A DNA stretch of 64,000 nucleotides from Tessaracoccus flavescens (lineage in GTDB: Bacteria > Actinomycetota > Actinomycetes > Propionibacteriales > Propionibacteriaceae): the NCBI RefSeq assembly GCF_001998865.1, contig NZ_CP019607.1, forward strand, positions 558,001 to 622,000. Direction: 5' to 3'. Below the pieces are notes generated by a model that made no database searches, was not told where the DNA came from, and saw only the letters and a list, made by a program, of their open reading frames with translations. Numbering within the stretch: the first letter of the stretch is position 1; every line of letters begins with the position of its first letter. Shown in pieces: positions 57,738 to 64,000 of this stretch. The position numbers and the translations under genes are program-made.

Positions 57738-57851
57738 TCAGCCCTTCACAGCCCCGCCGAGCCCGGCTCCGCTCAGGAACAGGCGCTGGAAGGCGAGGAA
57801 GAGCGCGACCGGCGTCAGGGTGGCGATGGAGGGCGGCGCGAGGAACACGCC
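57738..57851 (-). pseudogene. C-terminal remnant of a CUT1 sugar ABC permease
   Basis: The last 33 codons read SIATLTPVALFLAFQRLFLS and end in GGAVKG, the standard MalG-type C-terminus. The frame continues upstream to 58049 but shows no further permease sequence. No other part of the transporter is nearby. A deletion scar next to the ribosomal operon. Confidence 0.55.
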
Positions 57852-58052
57852 GGTGCGCCAGGACATTCCGGCGAAGGCAAAGGCCGCGGTCGACGCGCTG
57901 CTCGCGCAGATCTCCGGCGCTGAGGCGCCGCCGAGGTCCGCCTCCCCGTCGAACTGGCCCGCCGTGGCTCCGTCGGGCTCGCCCCGACTGCCTGAGCCGT
58001 AGTGCTGCGGGGGTCCGGACTCGCGTCCACGAGCGTCAGCCCACGACACGAC

Positions 58053-58087
58053 GAAGCGGCCCGCCCCTGAAAGGGACGGGCCGCTCG
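58053..58087 (-). terminator. Terminator after rpsQ
   Basis: Stem AGCGGCCCG-CCCT and AGGG-CGGGCCGCT with one internal mismatch and a three-base loop. No T tract, but position and strength suggest it ends the S10 operon. Confidence 0.65.
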
Positions 58088-58097
58088 AAAAGGTGCC

Positions 58098-58376
58098 TTA
58101 CTTGGCGCGCTCGATGATCTCGACCAGGCGCCAGCGCTTCTGCGCCGACAGCGGCCGGGTCTCCATCACGCGAACGCGGTCGCCGATGCCGGCTTCGTTG
58201 CTCTCGTCGTGGGCCTTCAGGCGCTCCGACTTGGTCATGACCTTGCCGTAGAGCGGGTGCTTCACGCGGTCTTCGACCAGCACGACGATCGTCTTGTCCA
58301 TCTTGTCGGACACGACAACGCCCTGGAGGACCTTGCGACGGTTGCGCTCTTCAGTGGTGGTGATCTCTTCGCTCAT
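58098..58376 (-). CDS. rpsQ: Ribosomal protein S17 (uS17)
   Basis: A 92-residue 16S rRNA-binding protein: [39 protein letters not shown] and the end [19 protein letters not shown]. The ATG after GAGGAGAAG was preferred over one two codons upstream that overlaps the rpmC stop. Last gene of the S10 transcript in this genome. Confidence 0.96.
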   Translation of the reverse strand: MSEEITTTEERNRRKVLQGVVVSDKMDKTIVVLVEDRVKHPLYGKVMTKSERLKAHDESNEAGIGDRVRVMETRPLSAQKRWRLVEIIERAK

Positions 58377-58378
58377 GT

Positions 58379-58612
58379 TCACTTCTCCTCAACGGCGGGC
58401 TCGTCCACGATGCCGAGGTTGCGCTCCTGCAGCACGGTGTAGATGCGGGCGATGTCCTTACGCACGTTGCGCAGACGGCTGCTCGACTCCAGCTGGCCGG
58501 TGGCCGCCTGGAAGCGAAGACCGAACAGTTCCTCCTTCAGCTCAACGACCTTTGCGTTGAGCTGATCACGCGACAGACCACGAAGGTCGTGTGCGGCGAG
58601 AGACTTACTCAT
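58379..58612 (-). CDS. rpmC: Ribosomal protein L29 (uL29)
   Basis: A 77-residue helical protein at the exit tunnel ([56 protein letters not shown]). One-base overlap with rplP. Confidence 0.96.
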   Translation of the reverse strand: MSKSLAAHDLRGLSRDQLNAKVVELKEELFGLRFQAATGQLESSSRLRNVRKDIARIYTVLQERNLGIVDEPAVEEK

Positions 58613-59031
58613 CAGTTGTCACCTGCTTCGCGCTTGATGAAGCGTGCCTTGAAGGGCAGCTTGTGGATGGCCAGACGCATTGCCTCGCGGGCAACGTCCT
58701 CGGGGACGCCGGAGAGCTCGAACAGGACGCGTCCGGGCTTGATGTTGGCGACCCACCACTCGGGCGAGCCCTTGCCGGAACCCATGCGGGTCTCGGCCGG
58801 CTTCTTGGTAAGGGGGCGGTCCGGGTACACGTTGATCCAGACCTTACCGCCACGCTTGATGTGACGGGTCATGGCGATACGGGCTGCCTCGATCTGACGG
58901 TTGGTCAGGTAGGAGGACTCCAGCGACTGGATGCCGTAGTCGCCGAAGGCCAGCTTCGTGCCGCCCTTGGCAGCGCCGTCCCGCTTGGGGTGGTGCTGCT
59001 TACGGAACTTAACTCGACGAGGAATCAGCAT
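58612..59031 (-). CDS. rplP: Ribosomal protein L16 (uL16)
   Basis: A 139-residue protein near the peptidyl-transferase centre ([58 protein letters not shown]). Normal length and context. Confidence 0.97.
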   Translation of the reverse strand: MLIPRRVKFRKQHHPKRDGAAKGGTKLAFGDYGIQSLESSYLTNRQIEAARIAMTRHIKRGGKVWINVYPDRPLTKKPAETRMGSGKGSPEWWVANIKPGRVLFELSGVPEDVAREAMRLAIHKLPFKARFIKREAGDN

Positions 59032-59034
59032 GAC

Positions 59035-59844
59035 TTATGCTCCTGCGTTCTCAGTTGCGGGCGCAGCCGGGGCCTCGGCCTGGGCTGCGTCGGCGCGACG
59101 GCGACCGCCGCGCTCGGGACGATCTCCACGGTCACCGCGGGCCGGACGACGGCCCGGACGCTGACGACCGGACGGCGCGTTGTTGCGGGCGGCCTTCTGG
59201 GCTGCACGCTCGGCGCGGGTGCCTGCCACGTCTCCCTTGTAGATCCACACCTTGACGCCGATGCGGCCGAAGGTGGTGCGGGCCTCGTAGAAGCCGTAGT
59301 CGATGTCGGCGCGGAGGGTGTGCAGCGGCACCTGGCCGTCACGGTAACCCTCGGAGCGCGACATCTCCGCGCCGCCGAGACGACCGGAGCACTTGATGCG
59401 GATACCCTTGGCGCCCGCACGCATGGCGGTCTGCTGGGCCTTGCGCATGGCGCGACGGAAGGCGACACGGGCGCCGAGCTGCTCGGCGATGCCCTGGGCG
59501 ACCAGCTGAGCGTCGATCTCGGGGTTCTTGACCTCGAGGATGTTCAGCTGAACCTGCTTCCCGGTGAGCTTCTCGAGCTCGGCGCGGACGCGCTCCGCCT
59601 CGGCGCCGTTGCGTCCGATGACGATGCCCGGGCGGGCGGCGTGCAGGAAGATGGTCACGCGCTCGGAGCGACGCTCGATCTCGATGGACGAGATGCCTGC
59701 GCGCTCGAGAGTCTTGGTCAGGTACTCACGGATCTTGACATCCTCACCGACGTACTGCGAGTACTGCTTGTCGCTGTACCAACGGGAGGTGTGGTCGGTG
59801 GTGATGCCGAGGCGGAAGCCGTTCGGGTTGATCTTCTGGCCCAT
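59035..59844 (-). CDS. rpsC: Ribosomal protein S3 (uS3)
   Basis: A 269-residue protein at the mRNA entry tunnel: [20 protein letters not shown], the KH domain with [20 protein letters not shown] and the C-terminal domain [21 protein letters not shown] tail of about 55 residues rich in Arg, Gly and Ala is longer than in E. coli, as in other Actinobacteria. Confidence 0.97.
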   Translation of the reverse strand: MGQKINPNGFRLGITTDHTSRWYSDKQYSQYVGEDVKIREYLTKTLERAGISSIEIERRSERVTIFLHAARPGIVIGRNGAEAERVRAELEKLTGKQVQLNILEVKNPEIDAQLVAQGIAEQLGARVAFRRAMRKAQQTAMRAGAKGIRIKCSGRLGGAEMSRSEGYRDGQVPLHTLRADIDYGFYEARTTFGRIGVKVWIYKGDVAGTRAERAAQKAARNNAPSGRQRPGRRPARGDRGDRPERGGRRRADAAQAEAPAAPATENAGA

Positions 59845-59846
59845 TG

Positions 59847-60248
59847 TCAGGCTCCCTTCGTCTCGCGAGGTTCGACGACCACGGTGATGTGCGAGCCGCG
59901 CTTCAGGATGCGGCTGGCCGATCCCTTGGCCCGGGGGCGGATCCGTCGGAGGGTGACACCCTCGTCGACGAACGCCTTGGAAATGTACAGGTCATCAGCG
60001 CGCATGCCCTCTGCCGTCTCCGCGTTGGCCACGGCCGAGGCCACGACCTTGTAGACCGGCTCGGAAGCGGCCTGCGGGGCGAACTTGAGGGCGACAAGGG
60101 CGTCCTTGACGTCCATGCCGCGGACGAGGTCGATGACGCGACGAACCTTTGTGGGGCTCATGCGGACGTGACGCGCGATGGCGTACGAGCCGTCGCGATC
60201 GCCCAGGAGGGCCTCGCGACGACGGCTGTTGCCGTTCTCGTTGCTCAT
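59847..60248 (-). CDS. rplV: Ribosomal protein L22 (uL22)
   Basis: A 133-residue tunnel-lining protein: [20 protein letters not shown] and the beta-hairpin [20 protein letters not shown] whose tip lies in the exit tunnel. The 20-residue N-terminal extension is not conserved. Confidence 0.97.
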   Translation of the reverse strand: MSNENGNSRRREALLGDRDGSYAIARHVRMSPTKVRRVIDLVRGMDVKDALVALKFAPQAASEPVYKVVASAVANAETAEGMRADDLYISKAFVDEGVTLRRIRPRAKGSASRILKRGSHITVVVEPRETKGA

Positions 60249-60275
60249 AGTTGAATCAGTTCCTTATCTCGCGCC

Positions 60276-60557
60276 TCAGCGGCGGCGGGCCTTCTTGTCG
60301 TCCTTCACGTGACCCTTGAAGGTACGCGTCGGAGCGAACTCGCCCAGCTTGTGACCGATCATGGACTCGGTGACGAACACCGGGACATGCTTGCGACCGT
60401 CGTGCACCGCGATGGTGTGCCCCAGCATGTCGGGGATGATCATCGAGCGGCGCGACCAGGTGCGGATGACGTTCTTGGTGCCCTTTTCGTTCTGAACTTC
60501 CACCTTCTTGAACAGGTGGTCGTCGACGAAGGGGCCCTTCTTCAGGCTGCGTGGCAT
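60276..60557 (-). CDS. rpsS: Ribosomal protein S19 (uS19)
   Basis: A 93-residue protein of the 30S head ([60 protein letters not shown]). Canonical. Confidence 0.97.
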   Translation of the reverse strand: MPRSLKKGPFVDDHLFKKVEVQNEKGTKNVIRTWSRRSMIIPDMLGHTIAVHDGRKHVPVFVTESMIGHKLGEFAPTRTFKGHVKDDKKARRR

Positions 60558-60575
60558 TGTTCCTCAGGCTCCCTA

Positions 60576-61412
60576 TCAGCGCTTCTTGCCGGTCTTGCGA
60601 CGACGGACGATAAGACGGTTGCTCGCCTTGTTCTTGTCGCGGGTACGGCCCTCGGGCTTGCCCCACGGCGACACGGGGTGACGACCACCGGACGTGCGGC
60701 CCTCGCCACCACCGTGCGGGTGGTCGACGGGGTTCATCACGACACCGCGGACGGTCGGGCGGATGCCCTTCCAGCGGTTACGGCCGGCCTTGCCCCAGTT
60801 GATGTTCGACTGCTCGGCGTTGCCGACCGTGCCGATCGTGGCGCGGCAGCGGACGTCGACCATGCGCATCTCACCGGAGGGCAGACGCAGCGTGGCGTAC
60901 TTGCCTTCACGGGCGACGAGCTGGATCGCGGACCCGGCCGAGCGGCCGAGCTTCGCACCGCCACCCGGACGCAGCTCCACGGCGTGGACCGTGGTGCCGA
61001 CGGGGATCTGACGCAGTTCGAGGTTGTTGCCCGGCTTGATGTCGGAGCCCTCGCCCGCCGAGATGACGGTGCCCTGGGTCAGCCCGTTGGGGGCGATGAT
61101 GTAGCGCTTCTCGCCGTCCGCGTAGTGCAGCAGCGCGATGCGGGCGGTGCGGTTGGGGTCGTACTCGATGTGAGCGACCTTCGCCGGCACGCCGTCCTTG
61201 TCGTAGCGCTTGAAATCGATGATGCGGTAGGCCTGCTTGTGGCCGCCGCCGATGTGGCGCGTGGTGATCCGGCCGGTGTTGTTACGACCGCCGGTCTTGG
61301 TCTTCGGTGCGAGCAGCGACTTCTCCGGAGTGGAGCGCGTGAGCTCGACGAAGTCGGACACGCTCGAGCCACGACGGCCCGGCGTAGTCGGCTTGTACTT
61401 ACGGATACCCAT
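60576..61412 (-). CDS. rplB: Ribosomal protein L2 (uL2)
   Basis: A 278-residue core 50S protein needed for subunit joining and peptidyl transfer. Diagnostic: [38 protein letters not shown] and the functional loop [20 protein letters not shown] with the conserved His. Normal length. Confidence 0.98.
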   Translation of the reverse strand: MGIRKYKPTTPGRRGSSVSDFVELTRSTPEKSLLAPKTKTGGRNNTGRITTRHIGGGHKQAYRIIDFKRYDKDGVPAKVAHIEYDPNRTARIALLHYADGEKRYIIAPNGLTQGTVISAGEGSDIKPGNNLELRQIPVGTTVHAVELRPGGGAKLGRSAGSAIQLVAREGKYATLRLPSGEMRMVDVRCRATIGTVGNAEQSNINWGKAGRNRWKGIRPTVRGVVMNPVDHPHGGGEGRTSGGRHPVSPWGKPEGRTRDKNKASNRLIVRRRKTGKKR

Positions 61413-61445
61413 GAGTCAAATTCCTTGCTTCTAAGAGGCTCCCGG

Positions 61446-61757
61446 TCAGCCGACCGGACCCCCGAAGATGTCGATGCTCTCGCCCTCGGCCAGGGTGATG
61501 ATCGCACGCTTGGTGTCGGCCTTCTTGCCGTAGCCGTAGCGCGTACGACGACGCTTGCCCTGACGGTTGAGGGTGTTCACGGACGCGACCTTGACCCCGA
61601 AGATCTGCTCGATGGCGATCTTGATCTCGGTCTTGTTGGCGTCGGGAGCGACGACGAAGGTGTACTTGCCGTCGTCGAGCAGGTTGTAGCTCTTCTCGCT
61701 CACCACGGGACGCAGGATGACGTCGCGATGATCGCGGATCTTCAGCGCAGTCGTCAC
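61446..61757 (-). CDS. rplW: Ribosomal protein L23 (uL23)
   Basis: A 103-residue exit-site protein that docks trigger factor and SRP ([40 protein letters not shown]). The ATG overlaps the rplD stop by four bases. Confidence 0.97.
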   Translation of the reverse strand: MTTALKIRDHRDVILRPVVSEKSYNLLDDGKYTFVVAPDANKTEIKIAIEQIFGVKVASVNTLNRQGKRRRTRYGYGKKADTKRAIITLAEGESIDIFGGPVG

Positions 61758-62695
61758 TTGTCCTTCTCCTCGTTGTTGTTGGCGACGGCCGGGACGAACC
61801 CGGCAGCCTCGGCGGCCTCGGTGCTGTTGAACCAGACCTCAGCCTTGGTGCGGCCGTACCAAGGCGACTCGGGCGTGTGGTACTTGCCGGAATCGGCGTT
61901 GCCCTTGATGTCGTAGCCGGCAGGCGGGTTGTCGCCGCGGTACTGGCCCTCGGCGGTCTCGGCCTCATCGGCCGGAGCCTCCTTGGCCGGAGCGGCCTTG
62001 GCGGCGGGAGCCTCGGCGGCGGCCTCAGACTCGGTGGCGACGGCCTTGACCGACTTACCGGTCGCGGGGCCGGCGACGAACGCGGCAAGCGCTGCCGAGG
62101 TGAACACGACCTTCTCGTTGACCAGCACGTCGTAGGTGTTGAGCTGGTCGACGGCGAGGGCGTGCACGGTGGCCGCGTTGCGCAGGCTCAGCCAGGCGAC
62201 GTCCTCGAAGCGGTCGAGCACGACGAGCACCTTGCTGATGTCTCCGGCAACCTTGGTCAGGCTCTGGATCGCGGCCTTCGTCGAGGGCTGCTCGCCCGAG
62301 ACGATCTCCGAGATCACGAACACCTGGCCGTCGCGGGCGCGGTCCGAGAGAGCGCCACGCAGAGCGGCGGCGATCATCTTCTTGGGGGTGCGCTGCGAGT
62401 AGTCACGCGGGGTCGGGCCGTGGACGACGCCACCGCCGGTCCAGATCGGCGAGCGACGCGAACCGTGACGTGCACGGCCGGTGCCCTTCTGGCGCCACGG
62501 CTTGATGCCACCGCCGCGGACCTCGCCGCGGGTCTTGGTGTCGTGCGTGCCCTGACGGGCGGCGGCCAGCTGGGCCACGACGACCTGGTGGATCAGGGGG
62601 ATGTTGGTCTGCGCGTCGAACAGCTCCGCAGGCAGCTCGGCCTTGCCGGCCTTCTCGCCCTTGGCGTCGATCACGTCAACGGTCAGATCGCTCAT
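61754..62695 (-). CDS. rplD: Ribosomal protein L4 (uL4) with C-terminal extension
   Basis: The first 210 residues are ordinary L4 (tunnel loop with [20 protein letters not shown] and [20 protein letters not shown]). About 100 further residues follow: an Ala/Glu/Lys linker ([19 protein letters not shown]) and a compact module of some 45 residues with [20 protein letters not shown], then [20 protein letters not shown]. That module resembles the small IKGN...YH.P...WF...EEA..AGF domain found at the C-terminus of unrelated secreted nucleases and, I believe, other actinobacterial ribosomal proteins. Its role on the ribosome is unknown. Confidence 0.96.
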   Translation of the reverse strand: MSDLTVDVIDAKGEKAGKAELPAELFDAQTNIPLIHQVVVAQLAAARQGTHDTKTRGEVRGGGIKPWRQKGTGRARHGSRRSPIWTGGGVVHGPTPRDYSQRTPKKMIAAALRGALSDRARDGQVFVISEIVSGEQPSTKAAIQSLTKVAGDISKVLVVLDRFEDVAWLSLRNAATVHALAVDQLNTYDVLVNEKVVFTSAALAAFVAGPATGKSVKAVATESEAAAEAPAAKAAPAKEAPADEAETAEGQYRGDNPPAGYDIKGNADSGKYHTPESPWYGRTKAEVWFNSTEAAEAAGFVPAVANNNEEKDK

Positions 62696-63348
62696 GCTGC
62701 GTCACCCTTCTTAGCTGCGCTGCGGACGACGACGAGGGAACCGGTGTTGCCGGGGATGGCGCCGCGCACCAGCAGCAGGCCACGCTCCGCGTCGACGGCG
62801 TGAATCTTCAGGTTCTGGACGGTGACCTTGTCATTGCCCATGCGACCCGCCATGCGAAGGCCCTTGAAGACCCTGCCGGGGGTGGCGCAGCCACCGATGG
62901 AGCCGGGCGAGCGGTGCTTGCGGTGCACACCGTGCGAGGCGCGCAGGCCCTTGAAGCCGTGGCGCTTCATGACACCGGCGGTGCCCTTGCCCTTGGAGGT
63001 GCCGGTCACGTCGACGACGTCGCCGCCGGCGAAGACCTCGGCGGTCAGCTCCTGGCCCAGTTCGAACTCCGACGCATCAGCGGTGCGGAGCTCGACCAGG
63101 TGCTTACGGGGGGTGACGTCAGCCTTGGAGAAGTGACCAGCCTCAGGCTTGGTGACCTTCTTGGCCTTCACGGCACCGTAACCGAGCTGCACGGCGTTGT
63201 AGCCGTCGACCTCGGGGGTGCGGACCTGCGTCACGACGCAGGGACCGGCCTGGATGACCGTCACAGGGACGACCTTGTTGTTCTCGTCCCAGAGCTGGGT
63301 CATGCCGAGCTTGGTGCCCAGGATGCCCTTCACAATTCGTTCACTCAT
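62692..63348 (-). CDS. rplC: Ribosomal protein L3 (uL3)
   Basis: A 218-residue 50S protein: [20 protein letters not shown] and the peptidyl-transferase-side loop [20 protein letters not shown] with [20 protein letters not shown]. The ATG chosen has GAGG about 12 bases upstream; five extra in-frame codons are possible. Four-base overlap with rplD. Confidence 0.97.
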   Translation of the reverse strand: MSERIVKGILGTKLGMTQLWDENNKVVPVTVIQAGPCVVTQVRTPEVDGYNAVQLGYGAVKAKKVTKPEAGHFSKADVTPRKHLVELRTADASEFELGQELTAEVFAGGDVVDVTGTSKGKGTAGVMKRHGFKGLRASHGVHRKHRSPGSIGGCATPGRVFKGLRMAGRMGNDKVTVQNLKIHAVDAERGLLLVRGAIPGNTGSLVVVRSAAKKGDAA

Positions 63349-63359
63349 TTCAGCAGACC

Positions 63360-63671
63360 TCACGGAAGCTTGATCTCGATGTCAACACCGGCAGGCAGGT
63401 CGAGACGCATGAGCGAATCGACCGTCTTCGGCGTCGGATCGAGGATGTCGATCAGCCGCTTGTGCGTGCGCATCTCGAAATGCTCACGGCTGTCCTTGTA
63501 CTTGTGGGGCGAACGGATAACGCAGAACACGTTCTTCTCCGTCGGCAGCGGCACCGGGCCGGCCACCTTCGCACCCGTGCGAGTCACGGTGTCGACGATC
63601 TTGCGCGCCGAGCTGTCGATGACCTCATGGTCATACGCCCGCAGCCTGATGCGGATCTTTTGTCCAGCCAC
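63360..63671 (-). CDS. rpsJ: Ribosomal protein S10 (uS10)
   Basis: A 103-residue protein of the 30S head, also NusE in transcription antitermination. [20 protein letters not shown] at the N-terminus from a GTG preceded by GAAGAAGGAAC; end [17 protein letters not shown]. First gene of the S10 operon. Confidence 0.97.
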   Translation of the reverse strand: MAGQKIRIRLRAYDHEVIDSSARKIVDTVTRTGAKVAGPVPLPTEKNVFCVIRSPHKYKDSREHFEMRTHKRLIDILDPTPKTVDSLMRLDLPAGVDIEIKLP

Positions 63672-63903
63672 AGTCGTTCCTTCTTCTCGTCCCTTTGGAA
63701 ATTTCAAGTTCCTACGGGGTAAAACCCCTTGTCGCCCCGACCCCCGCGCTCGGGAGTGTCGCACTAGCCGCCGCACGTGAGTCCGCCTTCCTCTTGGCTT
63801 TCGCCGTGGACGGTGGCCTCATTCCGCGCCCGGGCAGAAGAGCCGCGCTCGTGGGGCGGCCAGGCGCTTCCACGCCTCGCACCCCTCGCGGAGCAACCGG
63901 TCC
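63672..63903 (-). other. Leader of the S10 operon
   Basis: About 230 bases between the predicted promoter and rpsJ with no supported gene. It contains GC-rich inverted repeats (for example around 63715-63730, GGGGTTTTACCCC) that could form an attenuator or L4-type control structure; no known leader motif was identified. Confidence 0.4.
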
Positions 63904-63932
63904 ATTCTGGCACGAGCCCCGCCAGTGACCAA
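63904..63932 (-). promoter_or_regulatory. Promoter of the S10 operon
   Basis: Minus strand: TTGGTC, 17-base spacer, CAGAAT, located directly downstream of a terminator. Good spacing and no other candidate nearby. Confidence 0.6.
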
Positions 63933-63937
63933 ATCGA

Positions 63938-63965
63938 GGGGCCCGTTCCCCTCGGAACGGGCCCC
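63938..63965 (-). terminator. Terminator of the gene upstream of the S10 operon
   Basis: Perfect 12-base stem GGGGCCCGTTCC with its complement, four-base loop, then TCGATTT on the minus strand. Confidence 0.85.
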
Positions 63966-63979
63966 CCAGGTCGGTGTGA

Positions 63980-64000
63980 CTACTTCGTTGCCGCGACGAA
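63980..64000 (-). CDS. 3' end of an unidentified gene (rest outside window)
   Basis: Only six codons are visible, reading FVAATK and then TAG, followed by the strong terminator. The terminator makes a real gene end likely. In many bacteria tuf precedes rpsJ, but these residues do not match the usual EF-Tu C-terminus, so I do not assign it. Confidence 0.4.
   Translation of the reverse strand, partial: FVAATK

Noticed and set aside
57738..58049. A 103-codon gene over the permease remnant
   Set aside because: Only the last 33 codons resemble a permease; the rest is not protein-like, so it is recorded as a remnant.
63980..64000. tuf (EF-Tu) as the gene before rpsJ
   Set aside because: Expected from common gene order, but the six visible residues do not fit the EF-Tu C-terminus.

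Overview
The window is high-GC DNA with actinobacterial hallmarks: zinc-binding S14 and L36, an L4 with a long C-terminal extension, DUF1707, PF04228 metallopeptidases, GTG starts, and -10-like boxes placed exactly where leaderless genes need them. The gene set and order fit Actinomycetota, and the Propionibacteriaceae (Tessaracoccus-like) would be my guess; that genus-level placement is inference only.

Layout. 1-2.5 kb: the 3' end of an IS110-type transposase, then wreckage of a divergent SDR/TetR pair and a frameshifted ankyrin gene. 2.5-14.9 kb: housekeeping genes (RNB ribonuclease, C4 zinc-ribbon protein, glmM, rplM-rpsI, an EF-G-like GTPase, coaBC, a TANGO2/NRDE protein, yccF, trmB-truA-methyltransferase, sodA). 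14.9-19.5 kb: a surface-polysaccharide cassette with an acyltransferase carrying two tandem SGNH domains (two frameshifts), a membrane-anchored transglutaminase-like protein and a GT4 glycosyltransferase. 19.5-22.1 kb: a ytfR-ytfT-yjfF-type sugar ABC operon and its LacI regulator, collapsed by several deletions. 22.1-25.9 kb: an intact TrpXYZ-type ABC transporter with two paralogous binding lipoproteins.

26-30.9 kb: the alpha operon (rpmJ, rpsM, rpsK, rpsD, rpoA, rplQ) and infA, with a decayed GH20 hexosaminidase between infA and rpmJ, and a complete IS1202-like DD35E insertion sequence just upstream of the infA promoter. 32.5-43.7 kb: a YciI-like protein and the most interesting locus, a GH94 phosphorylase, divergent LacI regulator, CUT1 sugar ABC transporter without ATPase, Tat-exported (alpha/alpha)6-type glycoside hydrolase and cytosolic GH3 beta-glucosidase. 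Three copies of a 12-bp palindrome sit in the two promoter regions. The gene content parallels the known beta-1,2-glucan (sophorooligosaccharide) phosphorolysis locus of Listeria, so an exported enzyme - importer - phosphorylase - beta-glucosidase pathway is proposed.

43.7-64 kb: two tandem zinc metallopeptidases, a DUF1707 protein, map-adk-secY, then the spc operon (rplO to rplN) and the S10 operon (rpsQ to rpsJ), all on the minus strand. Between rplN and rpsQ lie a MacB-like exporter, a four-TM protein and a permease remnant, and spc has its own predicted promoter. The window ends in the 3' end of an unidentified gene.

Broken genes are unusually common in a window otherwise full of intact housekeeping genes. 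Several frameshifts sit in short homopolymers and could be sequencing errors; the large deletions with out-of-register junctions cannot be explained that way, unless they are misassemblies.
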